Under the pieces are notes generated by a model. That model saw only the letters and a program-made list of their open reading frames with translations, was not told the origin of the DNA and ran no database searches. The position numbers and the translations under genes were made by a program. Positions 41,813 to 50,607 of a stretch of DNA of 64,000 nucleotides are shown here, piece after piece (within the stretch, counting starts at the first letter, position 1; each line of letters begins with the position of its first letter). The stretch comes from DASCQC01 sp036012865. GTDB taxonomy: Bacteria; Pseudomonadota; Gammaproteobacteria; Comchoanobacterales; Comchoanobacteraceae. The DNA lies in the NCBI GenBank assembly GCA_036012865.1, contig DASCQC010000010.1:53613-117612 (forward strand). The letters are read 5' to 3'.

Positions 41813-42669
41813 ACGAGCTCAAAAAAAACGTCATCTCAATGTACAATGATGAAGGTAAGCAATGGCTTGATTCGCTGCCTGAGATCACCACAAAAATAGC
41901 AAACGAACATAATCTATCTGTTTTGACTCCTGTAAACAACATGACATTTAATTATGTCGCTAGTGGCTATCAGCACGATACTCCAATCATTTTAAAAATT
42001 GGCATGAACAGTAAGGCGCTCGCTAAAGAGACATCGTGCCTAAAAGCTTTTGCAAAACATGCTGTGGCTGAAGTTATTGCTGAGGATAATAACATGATTA
42101 TTATGCAACGCGCAGTACCTGGTAGCACTCTAAAAGATTATTTTCCAGATAATGATGAAGAGGCAACAAAAATTCTATGTGCAAGCATAAAAGAGCTTCA
42201 CAAGGCGTCAATTCCAGAAAGCCATAATTTCTATCATTTAAGTGAATTATTTAAAACGTTAGATCAAAAGTTAGATATACCAGATGAAATTTTATCTAAA
42301 GCTAAGCACCTCAGAGATGACTTACTGAAATCTACAACAAAAGAAGTACTGTTACACGGTGACTTGCATCACGATAACATTTTAAAAAATGGTGATAGCT
42401 GGTTGGTAATTGACCCCAAAGGATTTGTTGGTGATCTAGCATTTGAAGCTGCAGCTTACCTCTGCAACCCAATCCCAGAATTACTTGAAGAAAATCATGC
42501 CAGAAAAATGATAGAAAATCGTATTAATATTTGTAGCTCTGAGCTAAATATCGATGCACAAAGAATCGCTGACTGGCTTTATGCAAAATCTGTTTTATGT
42601 TGGGCTTGGAGATTGGAGGATAATCTTGATCCTAGCTACTGGAAGAAATATATAAGTTTTATTAACTAA
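41809..42669 (+). CDS. APH(6)/hydroxyurea-type aminoglycoside phosphotransferase
   Basis: 286 aa. The kinase motifs are IILKIGMNSKALAKETSCLK (ATP-binding Lys near residue 61), catalytic loop LLHGDLHHDNILKN near 182 and metal-binding WLVIDPKGFVGDLAFEAAAY near 199. The sequence IDPKGFVGD.AFE is characteristic of the APH_6_hur family, which includes streptomycin 6-kinases. All catalytic residues appear intact. It is translated after the GNAT gene with a 4-base overlap. Streptomycin phosphorylation is a reasonable guess, but other substrates are possible. Confidence 0.82.
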   Translation: MNELKKNVISMYNDEGKQWLDSLPEITTKIANEHNLSVLTPVNNMTFNYVASGYQHDTPIILKIGMNSKALAKETSCLKAFAKHAVAEVIAEDNNMIIMQRAVPGSTLKDYFPDNDEEATKILCASIKELHKASIPESHNFYHLSELFKTLDQKLDIPDEILSKAKHLRDDLLKSTTKEVLLHGDLHHDNILKNGDSWLVIDPKGFVGDLAFEAAAYLCNPIPELLEENHARKMIENRINICSSELNIDAQRIADWLYAKSVLCWAWRLEDNLDPSYWKKYISFIN

Positions 42670-42693
42670 CGGATCAATACAAGGCAACCTAAT

Positions 42694-44112
42694 ATGACAA
42701 AAGTAGTTTCTATAGTTTGGTTTCGACAAGATTTAAGATTATCAGATAATCCCGCGCTTTCAGAAGCTTTAGCTCAAGGAAAAATATTCCCTATTTACAT
42801 ATTAGATGATTGTGCCCCTAATCTATTTAAGCTGGGGGAAGCAAGTAAGATTTGGCTAGATTATTCGTTAAATAAACTAAACAAGGCATTGAAAGGTAAA
42901 TTAAACATCTATATTGGTAAAGCAAATAAAATAATTGAATTACTAATTGAGAAGCAAGGCGCTGACAATGTTTATTGTAACTCATGTTATGAACCATGGC
43001 ACATAGAGCAAGAAAACACTATCCAATCTCTTTGCAAGAAAAAAAACATTAATTACAGATCTTTTAATAGCAATTACTTGTGGGGTCCTAAGCAAATATT
43101 AAAAAGTGATGAAACTTATTACAAGGTTTTTACTGCATACAAAAAGAAATCACATCAACACAATCCTCGCAAAGCATTAAAGAAACCAACTAGAATTAAT
43201 CCTATAAAGGACCTTACAAATAAAACATCTATCGCAGATTTAAATCTAATTCCATCAGACAAAAAATGGCATAAAAAAATTATTGGGGTATGGGATATAG
43301 GTGAATCTGCAGCGCATAATAAATTATCTGAATTCATAGAAACCAAACTGTCTGGATATAAAGATTCTCGCGATTATCCAATTAAAAATCAAACTTCTCT
43401 TTTATCACCGCATTTACATTTTGGTGAAATATCACCTGCCCAAATTTGGGAATCTGTAAATAACCTTGGGCATTTACACGCGAATGACTCTGATATAGAG
43501 CATTTTTTAAGTGAGGTGATATGGCGTGAATTTTCATGCTATTTACTGCATCACTTTCCATCACTGCATAACGATAACTTTAATAATAAATTTAATAAAT
43601 TTCCTTGGAAAAATAATTTAAAACATTTAAAGGCATGGCAAACTGGTAATACAGGTTATCCTATTGTAGATGCTGGAATGAGAGAGCTTTGGAAAACAGG
43701 ATACATGCATAATAGGGTCAGAATGGTAGCAGCCTCTTTTTTAGTCAAAAATCTTAACATACATTGGCACAAAGGGCGTGATTGGTTCTGGGACTGCTTA
43801 GTTGATGCTGATCTTGCAAATAATAGTGCTAGCTGGCAATGGGTTGCTGGATGCGGTGTAGATGCTGCTCCATATTTTAGGATTTTCAATTCGATTACTC
43901 AGGGCGAGAAATTTGACCAAAATGGGCACTACACAAGAAAATTTGTGCCTGAATTAAAAAATCTTCCTGATAAATATTTATTCAAGCCATGGACTGCTCC
44001 TGAAGACATTTTGAAATCTTTAGGTATTATTCTAGGAAAAGATTACCCTTATCCTATTGTAGATTTAGCAACCACAAGAAACAAAGCGCTTGAGGCTTAC
44101 AAAAGATTATGA
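42694..44112 (+). CDS. phrB: Class I CPD photolyase (deoxyribodipyrimidine photo-lyase)
   Basis: 472 aa, normal length. The N-terminal antenna domain opens with VSIVWFRQDLRLSDNPALSE. The FAD-binding domain shows TSLLSPHLHFGEISPAQIWE near residue 233, VIWREFSCYLLHHFPSLHND and MRELWKTGYMHNRVRMVAAS. WQWVAGCGVDAAPYFRIFNS near 380 contains flavin- and dimer-contacting residues. It repairs UV cyclobutane dimers with blue light. It lies 25 bases after the APH gene, at the end of the overlapping operon, and its stop overlaps a decayed SDR start. Confidence 0.9.
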   Translation: MTKVVSIVWFRQDLRLSDNPALSEALAQGKIFPIYILDDCAPNLFKLGEASKIWLDYSLNKLNKALKGKLNIYIGKANKIIELLIEKQGADNVYCNSCYEPWHIEQENTIQSLCKKKNINYRSFNSNYLWGPKQILKSDETYYKVFTAYKKKSHQHNPRKALKKPTRINPIKDLTNKTSIADLNLIPSDKKWHKKIIGVWDIGESAAHNKLSEFIETKLSGYKDSRDYPIKNQTSLLSPHLHFGEISPAQIWESVNNLGHLHANDSDIEHFLSEVIWREFSCYLLHHFPSLHNDNFNNKFNKFPWKNNLKHLKAWQTGNTGYPIVDAGMRELWKTGYMHNRVRMVAASFLVKNLNIHWHKGRDWFWDCLVDADLANNSASWQWVAGCGVDAAPYFRIFNSITQGEKFDQNGHYTRKFVPELKNLPDKYLFKPWTAPEDILKSLGIILGKDYPYPIVDLATTRNKALEAYKRL

Positions 44113-44189
44113 AGAAACAAATGATAATTTTCGGCTATGGTTATGTATCTAAGTTTTTAATTCAACAATTAAAGGGCCTTATTGGATAA
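44109..44189 (+). pseudogene. 5' fragment of a YeeZ-type NAD-dependent epimerase
   Basis: 26 codons starting at the ATGA overlap with phrB: KKQMIIFGYGYVSKFLIQQL then stop. This is only the first beta-alpha unit of a Rossmann SDR (GYGYVSKFL). The rest of the gene is deleted up to the beta-lactamase leader. Confidence 0.5.
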
Positions 44190-44259
44190 TGAAGTTGATT
44201 GAAAGCAATTTAAGTTGTATGTTAATTGATATTAAAACTCACCGATTTTTGGAGGTTAA

Positions 44260-45126
44260 TTGAAGTACTTTAAAATAATGTGCCTAATGTTTTGCAACAT
44301 TTTTTTTGCAGCCAATTGCAATGCGCTTACAGGGTTAGAGCAAATTGAGAAGAAATATAATGTCAAAATTGGTGTTCATGCAATTGACACCAACAATGGT
44401 AATACCTTTTCTCATCGTCAGGATGAACGATTTTCATTCCAAAGCACTATGAAGCTGATGGTTTCCTCAGCCATTTTAAAAAAAATTGAAACTGATGAAA
44501 AAATCAAAATTTCTTCAAATGATATTGTGTTTTGGAGCCCTATTATTCGTCTGAATTTAGAAAGAGGTGTTATGACTATTACGGAGCTTGCTGAAGCAGC
44601 TATGAGTTATAGTGATAATGCTGCAACTAATATTTTAATTAAGAGACTTGGAGGAACAAAAAGCGTCAATGAATTTGCAAAATCAATAGGCAATACATCA
44701 TTTAATTTAACAAGTATAGAGCCTAATTTGAATTCCGATACAAACACTGTTCACGACACCTCTACCCCTAAAGATATGGCTCAAAGTGTAAAAAAATTAC
44801 TGTTGGAAAACAATGTTTTGAGTCAAGAAAATCAGCAGACGCTGAAAGCTTGGATGCTCAACAATACTACAGGCTATAAAAAAATTAGATCTGGTTTGCC
44901 TGCAGGTTGGCATGCCGCAGAAAAAACAGGTGGGGGTTCAGTTATTTCTAATGATATAGGGATTGTATGGTCACCAGCATGTAAGCCAATAGTACTAGCA
45001 ATCTATACCTTTTCAAATACAAAAAATAATCAAAAACAATCAGAATCTATTGCGGTAACGACTAAACTAGTTCTCAATGAATTGTCTAAAGATAATGCAT
45101 GTTTTGCAGCTACGGATTTTAAATAG
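44260..45126 (+). CDS. bla: Class A beta-lactamase
   Basis: 288 aa from TTG 44260, with GGAGG four bases upstream. The first ~22 residues form a Sec signal peptide (MKYFKIMCLMFCNIFFAANC). All class A motifs are intact: SxxK in FQSTMKLMVSS near residue 67, SDN in MSYSDNAATN near 127, Omega-loop Glu in SIEPNLNSD and KTG in HAAEKTGGGS. It hydrolyses beta-lactams in the periplasm. The substrate range is not predictable, but no metal site or class D motif is seen. It follows the SDR remnant and is itself followed by repeat copy 3. Confidence 0.92.
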   Translation: MKYFKIMCLMFCNIFFAANCNALTGLEQIEKKYNVKIGVHAIDTNNGNTFSHRQDERFSFQSTMKLMVSSAILKKIETDEKIKISSNDIVFWSPIIRLNLERGVMTITELAEAAMSYSDNAATNILIKRLGGTKSVNEFAKSIGNTSFNLTSIEPNLNSDTNTVHDTSTPKDMAQSVKKLLLENNVLSQENQQTLKAWMLNNTTGYKKIRSGLPAGWHAAEKTGGGSVISNDIGIVWSPACKPIVLAIYTFSNTKNNQKQSESIAVTTKLVLNELSKDNACFAATDFK

Positions 45127-45130
45127 ACAT

Positions 45131-45362
45131 CCTGGTTGATAGATGCGTACCTTCGTTACGGTCGTTCCCATATAACGGAGAGCAAAAAGTGAGATTTTGG
45201 AGTAAATTTGGTAATCTCAGCGTTCTCTAAGTACGCATGTTTTCAGGACTGAAACTCGCTAAAGGCCATGAATACTGAGGTTTAAGACGATCCTTTCAAA
45301 CCTAAAAAACCCATCAAAAACTTTTAGAGACATAAAAACTGGTAAAGTTTCAGTATAGATGC
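45131..45362 (+). repeat. Non-coding repeat family, copy 3
   Basis: It begins five bases after the beta-lactamase stop. It matches copy 2 in order: GATGCGTACCTTCG, ATAACGGAGA, GCAAAAAGTGAGATTTTGG, AAGTACGCATG, GGACTGAAACTCGCTAAAGG, CCATGAATACTGAGGTTTAA and AAAAACTTTTAGAGACATA. The spacing of blocks is kept although many bases differ, which suggests an old family with preserved structure. Confidence 0.7.
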
Positions 45363-45376
45363 CTAAGACTGATGTA

Positions 45377-45735
45377 TTATTCAATACTGCTCAAAAACTT
45401 TTTACTATCATTTCGAGTGGCGTGTTTTTTTCCCTCACTCATGCGATCAAAGGTCTTATACATCATTCCAATACGATGATTAGCTATTAGTTTTTAACGG
45501 TATTCTATCTAAAAAGTCCCAATACAGGTAATTGAAAGGACCTGCATCTGGGCCATTCTTCTTCGTTACTTTGTAGTGACAAGACTTACAATAGTCTGAC
45601 ATTTTATTGATGTAACTGCCTCCAGCTGCGTAAGGTTTGCTAGCGAGGTATCCCATCTGCGAATAGAATCATACCCGACACATTAGGAAGCTCTACCCAT
45701 TCAAAAGCATCAGCATAGACGATCAAAAATCATTC
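45377..45735 (-). pseudogene. Decayed FeS-type cryptochrome/6-4 photolyase (PhrB/CryB-like) C-terminus
   Basis: Three minus-strand pieces in different frames read as one family. They are YADAFEWVELPNVSGMILFA, then SKPYAAGGSYINKMSDYCKS with CHYKVTKKNGPDAGPFNYLY and WDFLDRIPL, then ANHRIGMMYKTFDRMSEGKK up to a stop at 45377. The DYC..C region carries Fe-S cysteines in intact homologues. Frameshifts and stops show the gene is dead and its 5' part absent. An intact, unrelated-class photolyase gene lies at 42694. Confidence 0.7.
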
Positions 45736-46081
45736 ATTAACATCATTGAATCAAAAAAAAGGTCATGACTTGCTGATGAAAATAAAGTTACATACAATTT
45801 TAATATGTATCTTCAGGTATTTAATATTACTCGATGATTTTATTGTCCAGTGGTTTATAAAAAAATAATTGACAGAGAAATGATGGTTTTTATAATTAAA
45901 TGTAAAAAGCCTTATTTATCAATTAATAGTATTCTTTGTTGAAAATCACACTTAACGGCTGAATGTTGAGTGATTAAATTAAGAATAAATTTGGCTTTTG
46001 TTTTTTAAGTGATTTTGATAAAGTAATATGTGTTAATTTTACATATTGCTGTAGCTTAAAATTGAATGAGGAATTAAACTT
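45736..46081. promoter_or_regulatory. fnr upstream region with candidate FNR box
   Basis: TTGTT-GAAA-ATCAC (45936-45949) matches the FNR/Anr consensus TTGAT-N4-ATCAA at 8 of 10 positions by my count, suggesting autoregulation. The rest is AT-rich with no gene. A second TTGAT half-site is near 46013. Confidence 0.4.
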
Positions 46082-46777
46082 TTGAAAAACATGATAGATC
46101 AAAGAAAAAAGCACGGTTGTTGGTTGCTGTGTAATAGCGGAAAGTTTTGCATGGGTTTGAACACTAACGAACAGCGGAATCTGCAAGATAAATGGAAAAA
46201 AAGGCGAGTTAGAAAAGATTCGAGCATTTGTCATTTTGGTGATGATTTTCATTCTTTTTTTGCTGTTAAAACAGGATCTTTTAAGTCGTTTGTCAACACA
46301 GAGGATGGGAGAGAACAGATAATAAACTTTCACTTTCCTGGGGATTTAATCGCCTTAGAATCAATAGCTTTAGGGTATTTTAGATCAACGGTTAAATCTC
46401 TGGAAGATAGTATAATTTGTCAGATTCCTTATGTGGAGGCCGTCAAAGTAATTTCCCCGTATTCAGAAGAACTCAATCCACTTGTGAACTTATTGTCAGT
46501 CAAAATTAATCAAGATGTACGCATTTTCCCAAGTGCTACAGGTGTTGAGAAACTAGCAGAATTTCTTTTGTATTATCACTTTCGATTAGATGAAATCTTC
46601 TCATTCTCTTTTCCAATGTCCCGTGCAGAAATCGCCAATTTCTTAGGTCTGTCAACAGAAACCATATCGCGGTTATTTTCGAAAATGCAGAAACAAGGTG
46701 TGATTAAAGTTTCAGGAAAAAAAATAACTATTTTAGATGTTAGAAATCTGAAAAAGATGTGCCCATTTAGTGGTTAA
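46082..46777 (+). CDS. fnr: FNR-type oxygen-sensing Crp/Fnr regulator
   Basis: 231 aa from TTG 46082, nine bases after GAGGA. The N-terminus has Cys13, Cys17 and Cys23 (GCWLLCNSGKFC), and Cys113 is in DSIICQIPY. This corresponds to the four [4Fe-4S] ligands of FNR, the last in the same context as E. coli Cys122 (CEIPF), although the first spacing is x3 instead of x2. The cNMP-like domain and a C-terminal HTH with LGLSTETISRLFSKMQKQGV follow; the E..SR residues read the TTGAT half-site. It sits directly upstream of cyo and nar and is the obvious oxygen switch for both. Confidence 0.88.
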   Translation: MKNMIDQRKKHGCWLLCNSGKFCMGLNTNEQRNLQDKWKKRRVRKDSSICHFGDDFHSFFAVKTGSFKSFVNTEDGREQIINFHFPGDLIALESIALGYFRSTVKSLEDSIICQIPYVEAVKVISPYSEELNPLVNLLSVKINQDVRIFPSATGVEKLAEFLLYYHFRLDEIFSFSFPMSRAEIANFLGLSTETISRLFSKMQKQGVIKVSGKKITILDVRNLKKMCPFSG

Positions 46778-46980
46778 AAAAACCTCAATTTAGTTAACAA
46801 AGTGAAATAATTAAAATATTGAATAATAGTTAGTAACCTAATTTTATGTCAGCGCTACAATTCAAAGAGCCCCCTTTTTTAAATTAATATGAAAAACTGT
46901 TTTGCATGCAGTCGGTGCCGTTAAGCCGGTCATGTAAATGTTAATTTAAAAGTAACTGAGTCAAAACTTTTCGTTAAAAA

Positions 46981-46994
46981 CTGACATTTATCAT
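46981..46994 (+). promoter_or_regulatory. Weak FNR-box candidate upstream of cyoA
   Basis: CTGAC-ATTT-ATCAT matches 7 of 10 consensus positions and lies 64 bases before the cyoA start. Placement would suit repression of the oxidase operon without oxygen. Low-confidence site. Confidence 0.3.
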
Positions 46995-47020
46995 AGCTTG
47001 GGTTAGCTAAGGGAGTTAAT

Positions 47021-47065
47021 ATGGGATCCATGATTTTTTACTTCATGGATAAAAAACATGATTAA
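47021..47065 (+). CDS. 14-aa leader ORF overlapping cyoA start
   Basis: ATG 47021 has GGGAG five bases upstream, better than any site before cyoA. It encodes MGSMIFYFMDKKHD and stops at 47065, eight bases inside cyoA. It could couple translation of cyoA or be a chance ORF. There is no attenuator hairpin that I can identify. Confidence 0.35.
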   Translation: MGSMIFYFMDKKHD

Positions 47066-48008
47066 TTTTTCTTTTTTGAAAAAAAATCCTTTAAGTAAGG
47101 GTTTGCAAACCTATTCATGTGTGCTTGTTTGTGGCGCGCTGTTAGCTGGTTGTCACCATTCTGAGACTGGAGGAGTTCTTAATCCGAAAGGACTTATTGC
47201 AAAGACAGAAAATGAGATACTGTTTAGTGCTGTAGGCATTATGTTGTTGGTTGTAATACCGGTAATCGTGATGAGTTTTATATTCGCCTATCGTTACAGA
47301 GCAACCAATAAGAATCACCCATCGTATCAACCGACTTGGTCCCATAGTGTTCTTTTGGAAGCTATTTGGTGGGGAATTCCTTGTATCATAATTGTTGTGT
47401 TGAGTGTTATTACTTGGAATAGTACACATAAGCTTGATCCCTATCAGCCGTTTAAAGAAACATTTCAGATGGAAGGCAAGCCTTTACGAATAGATGCTGT
47501 ATCCTTAGAGTGGAAATGGTTGTTTATTTATCCAGAACAAAACATAGCAACTATCAATCACATCAATATACCAAAAGATAGAGAAATTGAATTTTGGATA
47601 ACTTCAGAAGCACCGATGAGTTCATTTTTTATACCCCAGTTGGGCAGTCAAATCTATTCAATGGCAGGAATGAGAACAAAACTTCATTTAATCGCCAATG
47701 AAACAGGACAGTTTGAGGGACTAAATTCACAATACAATGGGGACGGTTTTTCTCACATGCGATTCAATGTGGACGTGACAGACTCCGTGCATTTTGATCA
47801 ATGGGTTAAATCAGTCAAGCATTCACCAAAAAATAAAAAGTTAACAAGGTCGTTGTACTGTAGCCAGTTATTGGAAAAATCAATTAAACATCCCTCAACT
47901 TTTTACTCATCTGTAGACGAGCCTAATAAAATGTTCCATCGGATTATGGCTCAATATATGAAGCCAGACAATCAGTATTGTGAATCCATTGTAAAGTTAA
48001 AACCGTAG
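47058..48008 (+). CDS. cyoA: Cytochrome bo3 ubiquinol oxidase subunit II
   Basis: 316 aa. A lipoprotein signal ends in LLAGC near residue 32, as in E. coli CyoA. Two transmembrane helices follow (FSAVGIMLLVVIPVIVMSFI and EAIWWGIPCIIIVVLSVITW). The C-terminal cupredoxin-like domain starts near 140 (RIDAVSLEWKWLFIYPEQNI) and includes FFIPQLGSQIYSMAGMRTKL. The CuA cysteines are absent, which is normal for quinol oxidases. With CyoB, C and D it oxidises ubiquinol, reduces oxygen and pumps protons. First gene of cyoABCD. Confidence 0.92.
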   Translation: MINFSFLKKNPLSKGLQTYSCVLVCGALLAGCHHSETGGVLNPKGLIAKTENEILFSAVGIMLLVVIPVIVMSFIFAYRYRATNKNHPSYQPTWSHSVLLEAIWWGIPCIIIVVLSVITWNSTHKLDPYQPFKETFQMEGKPLRIDAVSLEWKWLFIYPEQNIATINHINIPKDREIEFWITSEAPMSSFFIPQLGSQIYSMAGMRTKLHLIANETGQFEGLNSQYNGDGFSHMRFNVDVTDSVHFDQWVKSVKHSPKNKKLTRSLYCSQLLEKSIKHPSTFYSSVDEPNKMFHRIMAQYMKPDNQYCESIVKLKP

Positions 48009-48016
48009 GAAATAAT

Positions 48017-50014
48017 ATGTTGAAGACTCTTTTTTTTGGAAACCTATCATGGGATCAAGTTCCTTTTGATAATCCGTTAATTATGATTTTTGGTGGGGGA
48101 ACGATTGTTCTTTTTCTTACATTGATTGGTGGTAGTTTGACGTACTTTAAAAAATGGACAGTATTATGGAGAGAGTGGATTACAACGGTTGATCATAAAA
48201 AGATTGGGATAATGTATATTCTTCTGTCGTTAATGATGTTGCTCAGAGGTTTTATAGATGCAGCAATGATGCGAATGCATCTTGCATTATCAGCTGGAGG
48301 TTCACACGGTTTCTTGCCCCCTGAACATTACGATCAGATTTTTACTGCTCATGGGGTTATTATGATCTTTTTTGTTGCCATGCCGCTAATGTTTGGTTTA
48401 TTTAATGCCATTATTCCCATACAAATAGGAGCACGAGATGTTGCTTATCCTTATCTTAATTCGTTATGTTTTTGGCTGACTTTTATGGCAACGTGCTTGG
48501 TTAATATTTCATTGGTTTTGGGTAAGTTTTCAGCCACCGGGTGGTTGGCGTATCCACCTTTGTCTGGAATTCAATATAGCCCAGGAGTTGGTGTAGATTA
48601 CTATATTTGGGCGGTTCAAATATCTGGAGTGGGCTCACTACTTTCTGCTATTAATTTCATTGCCACAATATTGAAGATGCGTTGTCCTGGCATGACGTTG
48701 ATGAAAATGCCAGTATTTGTTTGGAGCTGTTTATGCTCATCAATTTTAATGGCATTGGTTTTCCCCATGTTAACCGTTTCATTGGCATTGTTGTCGTTTG
48801 ATCGAATGTTGGATATGCATTTTTTCACTCAGGGGATGGGTGGTAATGTTATGATGTACCTTAATTTGATTTGGGCTTGGGGGCATCCAGAGGTATATAT
48901 TCTTGTTTTACCCGCTTTTGGAATATATTCAGAACTTGTGGCAACTTTTTCAAAAAAACGATTATTTGGATACACAACTATGGTTTTTGCAATCGCGGTA
49001 ATTACCTTTTTATCATTTATTGTTTGGGCTCATCATTTCTTTACAATGGGGGCAGGTGCAAATGTGAATGCATTTTTTGGTATTGCCACTATGATTATTG
49101 CCGTACCAACAGGAGTTAAGGTGTTTAATTGGCTTTTTACAATGTATCGCGGTCGAATTGATTTTAAAACACCGATGCTTTGGACGATGGCCTTTTTTAC
49201 AACATTTTCAATTGGGGGGATGACGGGGGTTTTGATGGCAATCCCTACGGTGGATTTTCAAACACATAATTCATTATTTTTGGTTGCGCACTTTCATAAT
49301 ACAGCTATTGGTGCGATCGTTTTTGGTTATTTTGCAGGGTTGATTTATTGGTTTCCAAAAATGTTTGGATTTAAGCTGGATGAGCTTTGGGGACGATACG
49401 CTGTTGGGTTTTGGGTTTCTGGTTTTTTTGTTGCTTTCATGCCTTTGTATGCTTTGGGGTTAATGGGTGTGATGCGTCGCATAAATCATTATGATAACCT
49501 AGTGTATCAACCTTACTTCATCGTTGCTGCAATTGGAACGGTTTTGATTTTATTGGGGGTAGTTTGTCAGGTTATTCAGTTGATTGTATCTATTAAGAAA
49601 AGACATGAGTTACGAGACCAAACAGGAGATCCTTGGGATGGTAGGACTTTAGAGTGGACAACGCCTTCGCCTGCTCCTATGTATAATTTTGCACAAATAC
49701 CAACGGTTTCTGAGTTGGATGATTTTTGGGAAAAAAAACAACAATGGAATAAAGGTGAGAAGCCAGCAGAACCCCGGGAACAAGAAGATATTCACATGCC
49801 TAAAAACACCGCAGACGGTTTTTTCATTGCTCTTTTTTCAGCAGTATTATGTTTTGCCTTGGTTTGGCATATGTGGATTCCAGGTATCATTGGTTTATTT
49901 GGAACGTTGTTTGTTATGGTTGCTCGGACATTTAATACTCAAACAGATTATTATATTAAGGCACGAGATGTTCTCGATGTTGAGCAGAGCTATATTAAAG
50001 GGGAAGGAGTTTAA
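48017..50014 (+). CDS. cyoB: Cytochrome bo3 ubiquinol oxidase subunit I
   Basis: 665 aa with about 15 membrane helices. Haem and copper ligands are in place: HGVIMIFFVAMPLMFG (low-spin haem His), WAWGHPEVYILVLPAFGIYS (CuB His and cross-linked Tyr), WAHHFFTMG and LVAHFHNTAIGAIVFG. The D-channel region NAIIPIQIGARDVAYPYLNS is present. It is the catalytic proton-pumping subunit. The gene begins 8 bases after cyoA. No cyoE (haem O synthase) lies in this operon, so haem O must be made from elsewhere. Confidence 0.94.
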   Translation: MLKTLFFGNLSWDQVPFDNPLIMIFGGGTIVLFLTLIGGSLTYFKKWTVLWREWITTVDHKKIGIMYILLSLMMLLRGFIDAAMMRMHLALSAGGSHGFLPPEHYDQIFTAHGVIMIFFVAMPLMFGLFNAIIPIQIGARDVAYPYLNSLCFWLTFMATCLVNISLVLGKFSATGWLAYPPLSGIQYSPGVGVDYYIWAVQISGVGSLLSAINFIATILKMRCPGMTLMKMPVFVWSCLCSSILMALVFPMLTVSLALLSFDRMLDMHFFTQGMGGNVMMYLNLIWAWGHPEVYILVLPAFGIYSELVATFSKKRLFGYTTMVFAIAVITFLSFIVWAHHFFTMGAGANVNAFFGIATMIIAVPTGVKVFNWLFTMYRGRIDFKTPMLWTMAFFTTFSIGGMTGVLMAIPTVDFQTHNSLFLVAHFHNTAIGAIVFGYFAGLIYWFPKMFGFKLDELWGRYAVGFWVSGFFVAFMPLYALGLMGVMRRINHYDNLVYQPYFIVAAIGTVLILLGVVCQVIQLIVSIKKRHELRDQTGDPWDGRTLEWTTPSPAPMYNFAQIPTVSELDDFWEKKQQWNKGEKPAEPREQEDIHMPKNTADGFFIALFSAVLCFALVWHMWIPGIIGLFGTLFVMVARTFNTQTDYYIKARDVLDVEQSYIKGEGV

Positions 50015-50016
50015 GC

Positions 50017-50607
50017 ATGAGTCATCATGAAGGTACGCATCAAATAAAAGCAGATTCAATTGATGTGTTTGGCTTTTGGATTTATATATTGACAGATTGT
50101 GTCGTTTTTTCATGCCTTTTTGCAACCTTTCTTGTCTTGAACCATCCTGGAGCGTACGGCATTTCGTTGAAGCAGTTTATTGAGCTTCCTTATGTGCTGG
50201 GAGAAACGATATTTTTATTAACCAGTAGTTTTACTTTAGGTTTGGCAATGGTAGCGCTGAATCATCAAAAAAGACAATGGATGACTATTGGCTTGATAAT
50301 GACTTTTCTACTTGGTGCTGGATTTTTGTGGATGGAGCTTCGTGAGTTTTATCACCTTCTTTCGATGGGATATGCACCACAAAATAGTGGTGCAGCATCT
50401 GCCTTTTTCGTTTTGGTAGGCACTCATGGTTTTCATGTTTTGGTTGGTTTAATCTGGATATTAATTATGTTGTTTCACCTAAATGTTTTTAACATGTGCC
50501 CAGCTGTTAAAAAACGAATGACTTATTTAGGCTTGTTTTGGACTTTCCTCGATATTATTTGGATATTCATTTTCACTATAGTTTACTTAATGGGGGTCAT
50601 ATCATGA
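50017..50607 (+). CDS. cyoC: Cytochrome bo3 ubiquinol oxidase subunit III
   Basis: 196 aa, five predicted membrane helices, from ATG 50017 two bases after the cyoB stop and preceded by GGGGAAGGAG. FGFWIYILTDCVVFSCLFAT, ETIFLLTSSFTLGLAMVALN and FFVLVGTHGFHVLVGLIWIL match the COX3 fold; the Glu of WMELREFYHLLSMG is the typical subunit III residue. It stabilises subunit I and proton uptake. The stop overlaps cyoD in ATGA. Confidence 0.92.
   Translation: MSHHEGTHQIKADSIDVFGFWIYILTDCVVFSCLFATFLVLNHPGAYGISLKQFIELPYVLGETIFLLTSSFTLGLAMVALNHQKRQWMTIGLIMTFLLGAGFLWMELREFYHLLSMGYAPQNSGAASAFFVLVGTHGFHVLVGLIWILIMLFHLNVFNMCPAVKKRMTYLGLFWTFLDIIWIFIFTIVYLMGVIS

Noticed and set aside
30149..45126. Integron cassette array
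   Set aside because: Many small resistance-type genes suggested it, but no integrase, attI or attC-like site with the R'/R'' core pairs was seen, and genes overlap instead of being separated by recombination sites.
45974..46333. 119-codon minus-strand frame over the start of fnr
   Set aside because: It overlaps the well-supported fnr gene and its upstream region, with low-complexity hydrophobic content and no family match.
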